From Burkholderiaceae bacterium (lineage in GTDB: Bacteria; Pseudomonadota; Gammaproteobacteria; Burkholderiales; Burkholderiaceae_C), in assembly GCA_022072045.1 (NCBI GenBank), contig JAJVIL010000019.1, positions 1 through 38,090 of the forward strand: 38,090 nt of DNA, given 5' to 3'. A program made the position numbers and the translations under genes. Numbering within the stretch: the first letter of the stretch is position 1; the number at the start of each line of letters is the position of its first letter. Below the pieces are notes generated by a model. That model saw only the letters and a program-made list of their open reading frames with translations, made no database searches and was not told where the DNA came from. Below, one piece after another: positions 10,013 to 18,896 of the stretch.

Positions 10013-10547
10013 GCTGCATTCTTGCAGGCGAGGGGGCGGCCCTGGTGTCGACCAGCCGCGTACCGCACACCACGTCGTGCAGCAACTGGCGGTCGGCGCG
10101 CAGGCGGGCCATCCCGGCATACGCTGCGACGCCCACGGCCACCAGGCTGGCCATGAAGCCGACGCTGCGGATGCCCGCCGCGTGCGCCGACGCCAGCGCG
10201 GGCAGGAACCACAGCCAGCTTGCGACATACCGCGCGAGCGCGCGCAGCCGGCGCGGCGGCCGGCCGTCGGCGGCCAGCACGCGGATGTGCCAGGTCTTCA
10301 TCGCCAACGTCTGACCGCGCCACGACCACAAGCCGGCGAAGTACACGCCAAGCACGCAGAACAGGAACGCCTGCAGGCCGGCGCTGCCCTGCAGGGCATG
10401 GCGCTGGTCGGTCCAGACGCCGTAGGCCAGGCCGGCAGCCATCACCACACCGAACAACAGCACGGCTTCGTACGACATGCACGCCAGCCGGCGCCACAGG
10501 CCGGGCGTTGGCAGTGCCGCCGCCAATGGCGGCGGGCCGCCGGTCAT
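9996..10547 (-). CDS. RDD-family membrane protein
   Basis: A 183-residue inner-membrane protein of the RDD family, whose function is mostly unknown. It shows the family's opening arginine pair (GLWRRLACMSYEAVLLFG), the LAMKTWHIRV segment and the terminal RADRQLLHDVVCGTRLV with its conserved Asp residues. Hydrophobic helices lie at about 25-43, 58-76, 106-122 and 128-145. The ATG overlaps the DUF3106 gene stop (ATGA) and the stop lies within the start of dgkA. Its place between a DUF3106 gene and dgkA suggests an envelope-related role, which is inference only. Confidence 0.88.
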   Translation of the reverse strand: MTGGPPPLAAALPTPGLWRRLACMSYEAVLLFGVVMAAGLAYGVWTDQRHALQGSAGLQAFLFCVLGVYFAGLWSWRGQTLAMKTWHIRVLAADGRPPRRLRALARYVASWLWFLPALASAHAAGIRSVGFMASLVAVGVAAYAGMARLRADRQLLHDVVCGTRLVDTRAAPSPARMQHDAPP

Positions 10548-11305
10548 GGCTTGCTCGCGGGCGGAGCAGGCTTGCGCACGCCAGCGCCCTGCGGGCCGCG
10601 CTGTGGCAACAAGGTGCGCCGGTCGACGAAGCCAGGCGTCGCGGCGATCTTGGGCATGCCGGCTTGCTGGTGCGCCGGAGGCGACGGCTGGCGCGTGACC
10701 AACGTCGTCGTGGCGCCTGGGGCCGCTTGGACAACCGTGGGGGAAACCGACCTGACCCTGGATGTGGCCTGCGACGGGTTGGCGACGAGGTTGCGCTTGT
10801 TCGTGCGCGGGGCCGGCTGCTTGGCGCCTCCATTGGCTCGGGCCGACGACCGGGCGCGCTCGGCCAGCGCCTTGCGTTCGCTCTCGGGCAGCGCCTGATA
10901 CGCCTGCCACTGGGATTGCCGCTCCTGGTTCGGCAGTTGCCTGACCTGCTGGTAGTTCAGCCGGGCCTGCGCGCGTTGCTGCGGAGTCATGTGCGCCCAT
11001 TCGGTCATGCGCTCTTGCAACCGCTGCTGGTCCGCCGGCGAGATTCTGGGGTAACGCGCCGCCAACTCCAGCCACTTGGACTTGCGGTTGGCGTCGATCG
11101 ACGACCAGTCGTTGCGCAGTGGCGCCAGCACTTTGCGCTGTTCGGGGCTGAGCGAGGCCCAGGACGGCCCCGACGGGTCGGCCTGACGCCTGGCTTGCGC
11201 CGGCGGCTGTGCCGAGGCGCCGGCGACCAAGCCGAGACACAAGACGGCCAGCGCCACTGTGGCCGCCGAGGCGCCCAGTGCAATGCCACGGCGCCAGGCG
11301 ATCAT
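10544..11305 (-). CDS. Exported DUF3106-family protein
   Basis: A 253-residue protein of unknown function. A clear signal peptide is present (MIAWRRGIALGAS... with a cleavage-like AGASA before QPP), so it is likely periplasmic. Residues about 48-150 form the DUF3106-like region: short helical repeats built on L-S/T-P-E/Q-Q-R-x-x-L ... W, for example LSPEQRKVLAPL and MTPQQRAQARLNYQQ. The C-terminal 100 residues are Pro/Ala/Arg-rich and look disordered. The Trp-rich, charged repeats recall Spy/CpxP-like periplasmic chaperones, but that comparison is only visual. ATGA overlaps join it to DUF3619 upstream and RDD downstream. Confidence 0.85.
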   Translation of the reverse strand: MIAWRRGIALGASAATVALAVLCLGLVAGASAQPPAQARRQADPSGPSWASLSPEQRKVLAPLRNDWSSIDANRKSKWLELAARYPRISPADQQRLQERMTEWAHMTPQQRAQARLNYQQVRQLPNQERQSQWQAYQALPESERKALAERARSSARANGGAKQPAPRTNKRNLVANPSQATSRVRSVSPTVVQAAPGATTTLVTRQPSPPAHQQAGMPKIAATPGFVDRRTLLPQRGPQGAGVRKPAPPASKP

Positions 11306-11757
11306 TCCACCGTGTGCGGCGAACGCAGGTATTCGGCGAACCCCTGGTCGCTGTACGCCTGTGGCGGCAGGTCGTCGGTCAGTATGGCGGCATCGAGTTC
11401 GGCGGCCGCGCGCACCTGCTGGTCGACGTAGCTGCGCTGAATGCACAACAGCCCAACCAGCAGCAGCGCGAGCGGGGCCAACGAGGCGAGCCGCAACCAC
11501 CACGACGGCGGGCCAGCCAGGACCAGCGTGCCGCCTTGCCGGTGGTGTGCCGGCGCGGTCTGCAGCTTGTGCATCTCGCGTCCGCGCTCGACGGCGCGCA
11601 GCCGGGCGACCTTGAGGCGCTCGGCGATGTCGTGGGGGAGGTTGTCGCTGTTACGGGCGAGGGCGCCGGCGATGCGCAGTCCGACCCTCGCCTCCAGTGC
11701 GTCGGGGTTCGGCACCGTCTCGGCGGCGCCGGGCGGGGTGCGTGGCATGCCGGTCAT
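11302..11757 (-). CDS. DUF3619-family single-pass membrane protein, anti-sigma candidate
   Basis: A 151-residue protein of unknown function. The N-terminal half (1-85) is soluble and helical (LEARVGLRIAGALARNSDNLP, then RLKVARLRAVER). One transmembrane helix follows at about 88-106 (WLRLASLAPLALLLVGLL), then a tail of about 45 residues rich in acidic residues. This layout of cytoplasmic domain, one helix and short periplasmic tail, encoded directly after a sigma factor with an ATGA overlap, is what many anti-sigma factors look like. I see no recognisable zinc anti-sigma motif (HxxxCxxC), so the role is inference. Confidence 0.85.
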   Translation of the reverse strand: MTGMPRTPPGAAETVPNPDALEARVGLRIAGALARNSDNLPHDIAERLKVARLRAVERGREMHKLQTAPAHHRQGGTLVLAGPPSWWLRLASLAPLALLLVGLLCIQRSYVDQQVRAAAELDAAILTDDLPPQAYSDQGFAEYLRSPHTVE

Positions 11758-12320
11758 GGTGTGATTCCCTTGGCTTTCAAGGCCTTCGCCAATGCATGAA
11801 CCGCCCTGGAACAGTGGGTCTTGACGCTGCCCTCGGAACAACCCATGACGGCGGCCGTCTCCGTCACGTCGAACTCCTCCCAGTAACGGAGGAGGAAGGC
11901 CTCCCGTTGACGCTGTGGCAGCTGGCTGACTTCATGCTCGATCTGAAGCAGGATCTGGGCCCGCCCGACGCTGTCGGCCGCGCTTTCGGTGCCGATGGAG
12001 TCTTCCGACAAGTGCAGAGTCTCCAGCAAATCGAAGTCGCCAGCCTCGGCCTCGGTCTCGAAGTCCGAGAAGTTTTGCATCACGGCATTGCGCACGCGCT
12101 GGCGCCGGAACCAGTCCATCGTAGCGTTGGACAGGATGCGCTGGAAGAGCAGCGGCAACTCGGCCGCCGGGCGATCGGCGTATTTCTCGGCCAATCGAAT
12201 CATCGAATCCTGCACGATGTCCAGCGCCGCCTCGTCGTCGCGGACGGCGAACGCCGTTCGCTTGAAAGCCCGCCTCTCGACACTCCTGAGGAAATCGGAC
12301 AGTTCTTGGTCGGTCGCCAA
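11754..12320 (-). CDS. ECF-like RNA polymerase sigma factor
   Basis: A sigma70-family factor of 188 residues containing only regions 2 and 4. Region 2 spans about 14-75 (DEAALDIVQDSMIRLAEKY and ATMDWFRRQR). Region 4 spans about 120-180 (QLPQRQREAFLLRYWEEF, then the helix-turn-helix TETAAVMGCSEGSVKTHCSRA). The start is inferred: a TTG at 12320 gives the N-terminus MATDQELSDFLRSVERRAFKR, which I recall for Burkholderiales homologues. No strong Shine-Dalgarno is visible and the ORF track extends further upstream. It is the first gene of the overlapping run and its 3' end overlaps the DUF3619 start (ATGA). It diverges from ilvB. Confidence 0.92.
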   Translation of the reverse strand: MATDQELSDFLRSVERRAFKRTAFAVRDDEAALDIVQDSMIRLAEKYADRPAAELPLLFQRILSNATMDWFRRQRVRNAVMQNFSDFETEAEAGDFDLLETLHLSEDSIGTESAADSVGRAQILLQIEHEVSQLPQRQREAFLLRYWEEFDVTETAAVMGCSEGSVKTHCSRAVHALAKALKAKGITP

Positions 12321-12431
12321 TGGTGCGAGGAACCGGCGCCCGAGCCCCGGCAGTTTTTGGGCGGCGCGATTATGGCACCGGGGCACCCACGGACACGGGG
12401 TGCAGCGGACGACGCGGCCTGCAGTGACATA

Positions 12432-12491
12432 ATGCTGCTTCGCACAACGCTCCTTTGGATCATCGCGGCGGCCGACACGGCTCACCGATGA
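12432..12491 (+). CDS. Putative branched-chain leader peptide upstream of ilvB
   Basis: A 19-codon ORF encoding MLLRTTLLWIIAAADTAHR: four Leu, two adjacent Ile and a run of three Ala in a region otherwise free of sense-strand genes. This is typical of leader peptides that control ilv operons by attenuation. It precedes two competing hairpins and ilvB. Its stop overlaps another ATG (ATGA, 12488) whose frame runs into ilvB. Two weaknesses: there is no clear Shine-Dalgarno, and a -10-like CATAAT at 12428-12433 overlaps the start codon. If that box is the real promoter, the peptide would not be made. Confidence 0.5.
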   Translation: MLLRTTLLWIIAAADTAHR

Positions 12492-12514
12492 ATGGTTCGC
12501 GCAGGCTCCAAGTC

Positions 12515-12553
12515 CACCTCACGAGGGTGCGAGTAGGGGCACCGATGGTTTTT
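12515..12553 (+). promoter_or_regulatory. Candidate ilvB attenuator (competing hairpins plus T-run)
   Basis: CACC at 12515-12518 can pair with GGTG at 12526-12529. Alternatively, GGTGC at 12526-12530 pairs with GCACC at 12539-12543, followed after 5 nt by TTTTT (12549-12553). The two pairings share the same GGTG, so they exclude each other like an antiterminator and a terminator. The stems are short (4-5 bp), so support is modest. Confidence 0.4.
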
Positions 12554-12580
12554 CGTCAGAGAAATTCACAGAGGTTCGAA

Positions 12581-14362
12581 ATGGACATGTCTGCCGCGGA
12601 AGTCAAGCGCGCCGCTTCGGCGCAACCGCAAGCCAACTCAGCCAGCGCCGACGTCATCAACGGCGCCGAGATCATCGTTCGCTGCCTGCAGGCCGAAGGG
12701 GTCAAGTACCTTTGGGGCTACCCCGGCGGTGCGGTGCTCTACATCTACGACGCGTTGTACAAGCAGCAGGGCATCGAGCACGTGCTGGTGCGCCATGAAC
12801 AGGCCGCCGTGCACGCCGCCGACGGCTACGCGCGCGCCACCGGCGAGGTGGGCGTCGCGCTGGTGACCTCGGGCCCCGGGGTGACCAACGCGGTGACCGG
12901 TATCGCCACCGCGTACATGGACTCGATCCCGATGGTCATCATCACCGGCCAGGTGCCCACGCCGGCGATCGGGCTCGATGCCTTCCAGGAGTGCGACACG
13001 GTGGGCATCACGCGCCCGGTGGTCAAGCACAACTTCCTGGTCAAGGACGTGCGCGAGCTGGCGCCGACCATCAAGAAGGCCTTCCACATCGCGCGCAGCG
13101 GTCGACCGGGGCCGGTGGTGGTCGACGTGCCGAAGGACGTGTCGGTGAAGACCGCCGCGTTCGCCTACCCCGAGCGCATCGAGATGCGCTCGTACAACCC
13201 GGTGCGCAAGGGCCATGGCGGCCAGATCCGCAAGGCCGTGCAGTTGCTGCTGCAGGCCAAGCGGCCTTACATCTACACCGGTGGCGGCGTCGTCCTGGGC
13301 AATGCGGCGGCCGAACTGCGCGAGCTGGCCGACTGGCTCGGCTTCCCATGCACCAACACGCTGATGGGGCTCGGCTCCATCGCGTCGAGCGACCCCAAGT
13401 TCCTCGGCATGCTCGGCATGCACGGCACCTACGAGGCGAACATGACGATGCAGCACTGCGACGTGCTGCTCGCGGTGGGCGCGCGATTCGACGACCGCGT
13501 GATCGGCAACCCGAAGCACTTTGCATCGGTCGAGCGCAAGATCATCCACATCGACATCGACCCTTCGTCGATCTCCAAGCGCGTGCGCGTGGACATTCCC
13601 ATCGTCGGTGACGTCAAGGACGTGCTGCGCGAGCTGATCGATCAAATGAAAGAGGGTAGCGCCAAGCCCGATTCGATCGCGCTCGCCGCCTGGTGGAGTC
13701 AGATCAACGAGTGGCGGCGCCGCGAGTGTCTGAGCTACAGGCGCAGCACCGAAGTCGTCAAGCCGCAGCAGGTGGTCGAGACGCTGTGGCAGCTGACCCG
13801 CGACAGCGATGCCTATATCACCTCCGACGTCGGCCAGCACCAGATGTGGGCCGCTCAGTTCTACGGCTTCAAGGAGCCGCGCCGCTGGATCAACTCCGGC
13901 GGCCTCGGCACGATGGGCGTGGGGCTACCCTACGCGATGGGCATCAAGCTCGCTAAGCCGCAGGCCGACGTGTTCTGCATCACCGGCGAGGGCTCGATCC
14001 AGATGTGCATCCAGGAGCTGTCGACCTGTGCGCAGTACAAGACGCCGGTGAAGATCGTGTCGCTGAACAACCGCTACCTCGGCATGGTGCGGCAGTGGCA
14101 GGAACTGGACTACGGCAAGCGCTATTCGCACACCTACATGGATGCGTTGCCCGATTTCGTGAAGCTCGCCGAGGCCTACGGTCACGTGGGCCTGCTGATC
14201 GAGAAGCCGGCCGATGTCGAGCCGGCGCTGCGCGAGGCGATCCGGCTGAAGGATCGCACGGTCTTCCTCGATTTCCGCACCGACCCCACCGAGAACGTCT
14301 GGCCGATGGTGCAGGCCGGCAAGGGCATCACCGAGATGCTGCTCGGTTCCGAGGATCTCTGA
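12581..14362 (+). CDS. ilvB: Acetolactate synthase, large catalytic subunit
   Basis: A 593-residue thiamine-diphosphate enzyme that condenses two pyruvates, or pyruvate and 2-oxobutyrate, as the first common step of valine, leucine and isoleucine synthesis. The catalytic Glu73 is in VRHEQAAVHAADGYARATG. The ThDP/Mg2+ motif starts at GEGS (about 469-472) and ends in NN (SLNNRYLGMV). The FAD-binding middle domain includes HGTYEANM and GARFDDRV. ATG 12581 is preceded by GAGG at suitable spacing. The in-frame ATG at 12488, overlapping the leader stop, would add 31 residues rich in Leu and Val (LQVHLTRVRV), which I consider untranslated. The partner ilvH follows 154 bp downstream. Confidence 0.96.
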   Translation: MDMSAAEVKRAASAQPQANSASADVINGAEIIVRCLQAEGVKYLWGYPGGAVLYIYDALYKQQGIEHVLVRHEQAAVHAADGYARATGEVGVALVTSGPGVTNAVTGIATAYMDSIPMVIITGQVPTPAIGLDAFQECDTVGITRPVVKHNFLVKDVRELAPTIKKAFHIARSGRPGPVVVDVPKDVSVKTAAFAYPERIEMRSYNPVRKGHGGQIRKAVQLLLQAKRPYIYTGGGVVLGNAAAELRELADWLGFPCTNTLMGLGSIASSDPKFLGMLGMHGTYEANMTMQHCDVLLAVGARFDDRVIGNPKHFASVERKIIHIDIDPSSISKRVRVDIPIVGDVKDVLRELIDQMKEGSAKPDSIALAAWWSQINEWRRRECLSYRRSTEVVKPQQVVETLWQLTRDSDAYITSDVGQHQMWAAQFYGFKEPRRWINSGGLGTMGVGLPYAMGIKLAKPQADVFCITGEGSIQMCIQELSTCAQYKTPVKIVSLNNRYLGMVRQWQELDYGKRYSHTYMDALPDFVKLAEAYGHVGLLIEKPADVEPALREAIRLKDRTVFLDFRTDPTENVWPMVQAGKGITEMLLGSEDL

Positions 14363-14380
14363 GCCCCTGCGCGGCAGGAG

Positions 14381-14400
14381 GCGGTGCTTACCGGCACCGC
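14381..14400 (+). other. Hairpin in the ilvB-ilvH gap
   Basis: A perfect 7-bp inverted repeat GCGGTGC/GCACCGC with a 6-nt loop lies 18 bases after the ilvB stop. The right arm can also pair with GTGCC a few bases downstream. No T-tract follows. It may tune mRNA stability or subunit ratio between ilvB and ilvH; that role is speculative. Confidence 0.3.
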
Positions 14401-14516
14401 GGCCGTGCCGCACAGTGGCCGGAGGTTCGTTTCCGCAACGATTGACTTCGAAGCACGCGACCAAGGCCCGGCGGTGACCGCCGCCGGCGCTGAAGAGTCC
14501 GAAGGACGAACGAAAG

Positions 14517-16065
<1,549 letters not shown>

Positions 16066-16133
16066 GCTGGTCGGCCAGCGCCGGAATCGACGTTGGCCGG
16101 GGTCGGCACGGTCGCGCGCACAATGGCGGCACG

Positions 16134-16964
16134 ATGAGCGACCTGTCGCAACCGCACGCTGAAGAGGGCGTCGTTCCCCCGCCGCTGCGGCCGCGGCGCA
16201 AGGGCATCTACATCCTGCCCAACCTGTTCACGGTGGCGGCGCTGTTCGGTGGCTTCTACGCCATTCTGATGGCGATGAACGGCCGCTTCGACGTCGCCGG
16301 CATCGGCGTTTTCAGCGCGATGGTGCTCGACAGCCTCGACGGTCGCGTGGCACGCATGACCAACACGCAAAGCGCGTTCGGCGAGCAGATGGACAGCCTG
16401 TCGGACATGGTGAGCTTCGGCGTCGCGCCGGCGCTCATCGTCTACGAGTGGGGGCTCAAGGGGCTCGGCAAGTGGGGGCTGATCGCCGCCTTCGTGTACT
16501 GCGCGTGTGCCGCGCTGCGGCTGGCGCGCTTCAATACCAACATCGGCGTGGTCGACAAGCGGTTCTTCCAGGGTTTGCCGAGTCCGGCCGCCGCCGCGCT
16601 GGTGGTCGGCTTCATCTGGGTGCTCGACGACTACGGCTTCAAGGATGCCGCGCGCGTCGAATGGCTGGGCTGGACGGCGTTCGCCGTCACGCTGTACGCC
16701 GGCCTGACGATGGTCACCAACGTGCCTTTCTACAGTTTCAAGGATGTCAGCTTCAAGCGCTCGGTGCCGTTCATCGTGATCGTCGCCATCGCGCTGGCGA
16801 TCGCGGTGGTCAACATCGCGCCGCCGCTGGTGCTGTTCGCGGCCTTCTGCGTCTACGGCTTCTCGGGCTACGCGGTCTACGGCTACAAGCGCGCGAAGGG
16901 CAAGCCGGTCAGCGTGATCGCGACCTCGACGGACGAACCCGACGAAGAGGGCCTTCATCGCTGA
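16134..16964 (+). CDS. pssA: CDP-diacylglycerol-serine O-phosphatidyltransferase
   Basis: A 276-residue inner-membrane enzyme that makes phosphatidylserine, the precursor of phosphatidylethanolamine. The full CDP-alcohol phosphatidyltransferase signature D-G-x2-A-R-x8-G-x3-D-x3-D is present from Asp69 (DGRVAR) through Gly83, Asp87 and Asp91. Transmembrane helices are evident at about 27-47, 56-66, 108-125, 150-165 and in the C-terminal third (VPFIVIVAIALAIAVV). The track's upstream extension is a shadow of ilvC. It lies between ilvC and the leuA leader, 68 bp after ilvC, and is probably the last gene of the ilv transcript. Confidence 0.94.
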   Translation: MSDLSQPHAEEGVVPPPLRPRRKGIYILPNLFTVAALFGGFYAILMAMNGRFDVAGIGVFSAMVLDSLDGRVARMTNTQSAFGEQMDSLSDMVSFGVAPALIVYEWGLKGLGKWGLIAAFVYCACAALRLARFNTNIGVVDKRFFQGLPSPAAAALVVGFIWVLDDYGFKDAARVEWLGWTAFAVTLYAGLTMVTNVPFYSFKDVSFKRSVPFIVIVAIALAIAVVNIAPPLVLFAAFCVYGFSGYAVYGYKRAKGKPVSVIATSTDEPDEEGLHR

Positions 16965-17003
16965 AGGCGCCGCCGCCGGCCCTGCGAACGCGGCGGTCGG
17001 GCG

Positions 17004-17012
17004 TGCTACAGT
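17004..17012 (+). promoter_or_regulatory. Candidate extended -10 element for the leuA leader
   Basis: TGCTACAGT is an extended -10-like element ending 7 bases before the leader ATG. The spacing predicts a start within a base or two of that ATG, so the leader mRNA could be leaderless. No convincing -35 box is visible. Confidence 0.4.
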
Positions 17013-17019
17013 GCACCCC

Positions 17020-17079
17020 ATGATGCTGCCGAACGCGATCGCTCTGGCTCTACTGCTAGGAGACCCACGGGCTCGCTGA
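17020..17079 (+). CDS. leuL: leuA leader peptide
   Basis: A 19-codon ORF encoding [19 protein letters not shown], with five Leu and the clustered codons CTG GCT CTA CTG CTA. CTA is scarce in this GC-rich genome, so the peptide is well suited to sensing charged tRNA-Leu. Its last codons form one arm of the antiterminator, and a strong terminator stem follows 30 bases after the stop. Position, composition and RNA structure together make this a classic leucine attenuator. The gene symbol follows usage for the analogous leader. Confidence 0.82.
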   Translation: MMLPNAIALALLLGDPRAR

Positions 17080-17145
17080 TCGTCCACGTCCAATCGTTTC
17101 CCGATCTCACGGCCCGTATGCAACCCGCAGCGGGCCGTTTGCTTT
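17067..17145 (+). promoter_or_regulatory. leuA transcription attenuator
   Basis: The terminator is an 8-bp perfect stem ACGGCCCG (17109-17116) with CGGGCCGT (17131-17138), followed by a T-rich TTTGCTTTG. The antiterminator is ACGGGC (17067-17072, inside the leader ORF just after the CTA CTG CTA cluster) with GCCCGT (17112-17117). Both use the same arm, so they exclude each other. A ribosome stalled at the Leu codons would leave 17067-17072 free and favour read-through into both leuA genes. Confidence 0.78.
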
Positions 17146-17163
17146 GTCTGAAATGCGGGTTGC
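17120..17163 (+). repeat. Additional 10-bp inverted repeat in the leuA leader
   Basis: GCAACCCGCA (17120-17129), inside the terminator loop, is exactly complementary to TGCGGGTTGC (17154-17163), which ends 7 bases before the leuA Shine-Dalgarno. It could form a pseudoknot with the terminator stem or a competing hairpin. Its role is unknown. Confidence 0.5.
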
Positions 17164-17180
17164 GAACACCAGAGGAACCC

Positions 17181-18869
17181 ATGCTGAAGCAACCGCAGAC
17201 CAAGTACCGCCCGTTCGCACCGGTATGTCTGGCCGACCGCCGCTGGCCCGACGCCGTCCTGACCCGGGCCCCGGCGTGGTGCAGCGTCGACCTGCGCGAC
17301 GGCAATCAGGCGCTGATCGAGCCGATGGACAGCCAGCGCAAGCTGCGGATGTTCGACATGCTGGTGGACATCGGGTTCAAGGAGATCGAGGTCGGTTTTC
17401 CTTCGGCGTCGCAGACCGATTTCGACTTCGTGCGCATGCTGATCGAGCAGCGTCTGGTTCCCGACGACGTGACGATCCAGGTGCTGACGCAGGCGCGCCC
17501 CGAGTTGATCGAGCGCACGTTCGCGTCGCTGGTCGGGGCCAGGCGCGCGATCGTGCACCTGTACAACGCAACCGCGCCGGTGATGCGGCGCGTCGTGCTC
17601 GGGCTCGACGAGGACGGCATCGTCGAACTGGCCGCTTCGCACGCACGGCTGATCCGCGACCTGGCGGCGCGCCAGAGCGCCACCGAATTCGTCTTCCAGT
17701 ACTCGCCCGAGATGTTCTCGGGCACCGAGCTGGCATTCAGCAAGCGCGTGGTCGATGCGGTGACCGAGGTCTGGCAGCCGACGCCGCAGCGCAAGTGCAT
17801 CGTCAACCTGCCGTCGACGGTCGAGCACAGCACGCCCAACATCTTTGCCGACATGATCGAATGGATGCACCGGCACCTCGCACGCCGCGATGCGATCGTG
17901 CTGTCGGTGCACCCGCACAACGACCGCGGCACCGGCACCGCGGCGGCGGAGTTCGCGCTCATGGCCGGGGCCGACCGAGTCGAAGGTTGTCTATTCGGCA
18001 ACGGCGAGCGCACCGGCAACGTCGACCTGGTCAACATCGCGCTCAACCTGTACACGCAGGGCGTGACGCCGAACCTCGACTTCTCCGACATCGACGACGT
18101 GCGGCGCTGCGTCGAGCACTGCAACCAGTTGCCGGTGCACCCCCGTCACCCCTATGTCGGAGATCTTGTCTACACGTCGTTCTCAGGCTCGCACCAGGAC
18201 GCGATCAAGAAGGCGTTCGCGGCGCGTCGTGAAGGCGACATCTGGGAGATGCCGTATCTGCCGATCGACCCCAAGGATCTCGGTCGCAGCTACGACGCGG
18301 TGATCCGCGTCAACAGCCAGTCGGGCAAGGGCGGGATCGCCTACCTGCTCGAGCACGAGTTCGGGCTCGAACTGCCTCGCAGGCTGCAGATCGAGTTCAG
18401 CCGCGTCGTGCAGGCCATGACCGACGACACCGGCAAGGAAGTGACGGCGCCGCAGCTCAAGCGGCTGTTCGATGCCGAGTATGGCCTGGGGTCGCCTGCG
18501 GTCTCTCAGGTATCGATCGCCGAGCGCAGCGACGGCAGCGTCGCCGTCCACGCCCAGTGGCTGCAAGGTGACGGATCGCGCCAGCCGATCGGCGGCGTCG
18601 GCAACGGGCCGATCGACGCCTTCGTTGCCGCGCTGCAGGTGCACGTGGGCGAGCCGATCCGCGTGCTCGACTACCATGAGCACGCGATCAGCGGCGGGGC
18701 CGACGCGAGCGCCGCGGCGTACATCGAGCTGCGCGTGGGCGAGCACACCGTGTTCGGCGTCGGCGTCGATCGCAGCATCACCACCGCGTCGTTCAGCGCG
18801 ATCGTGTCCGGTGTGCGCCGGGCCCGCTCGCGCAGCGCCGCCATGCAGCCGTCGACCGCGGTTGCCTGA
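17181..18869 (+). CDS. leuA: 2-isopropylmalate synthase, long (about 560-residue) type
   Basis: A 562-residue enzyme that condenses acetyl-CoA with 2-oxoisovalerate, the committed step of leucine synthesis. The catalytic TIM barrel has DLRDGNQAL (37-45), the metal-binding [10 protein letters not shown] and the glycine-rich [12 protein letters not shown]. The C-terminal regulatory (leucine-binding) domain starts near residue 440. The N-terminal pattern ([17 protein letters not shown]) is that of the long type also found in actinobacteria, clearly different from the next gene. ATG 17181 has AGAGGA 4-5 bases upstream. It is controlled by the leader attenuator immediately before it. Confidence 0.93.
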   Translation: MLKQPQTKYRPFAPVCLADRRWPDAVLTRAPAWCSVDLRDGNQALIEPMDSQRKLRMFDMLVDIGFKEIEVGFPSASQTDFDFVRMLIEQRLVPDDVTIQVLTQARPELIERTFASLVGARRAIVHLYNATAPVMRRVVLGLDEDGIVELAASHARLIRDLAARQSATEFVFQYSPEMFSGTELAFSKRVVDAVTEVWQPTPQRKCIVNLPSTVEHSTPNIFADMIEWMHRHLARRDAIVLSVHPHNDRGTGTAAAEFALMAGADRVEGCLFGNGERTGNVDLVNIALNLYTQGVTPNLDFSDIDDVRRCVEHCNQLPVHPRHPYVGDLVYTSFSGSHQDAIKKAFAARREGDIWEMPYLPIDPKDLGRSYDAVIRVNSQSGKGGIAYLLEHEFGLELPRRLQIEFSRVVQAMTDDTGKEVTAPQLKRLFDAEYGLGSPAVSQVSIAERSDGSVAVHAQWLQGDGSRQPIGGVGNGPIDAFVAALQVHVGEPIRVLDYHEHAISGGADASAAAYIELRVGEHTVFGVGVDRSITTASFSAIVSGVRRARSRSAAMQPSTAVA

Positions 18870-18896
18870 GATCCAGCACATCCCCGGGAGCACGCC

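Noticed and set aside
12488-12580. 31-residue N-terminal extension of IlvB from ATG 12488
   Set aside because: It spans the proposed terminator and adds residues atypical for IlvB; ATG 12581 has a suitable Shine-Dalgarno.
14442-14470. TTGACT in the ilvB-ilvH gap as a promoter for ilvH
   Set aside because: No -10-like box lies at the right distance.
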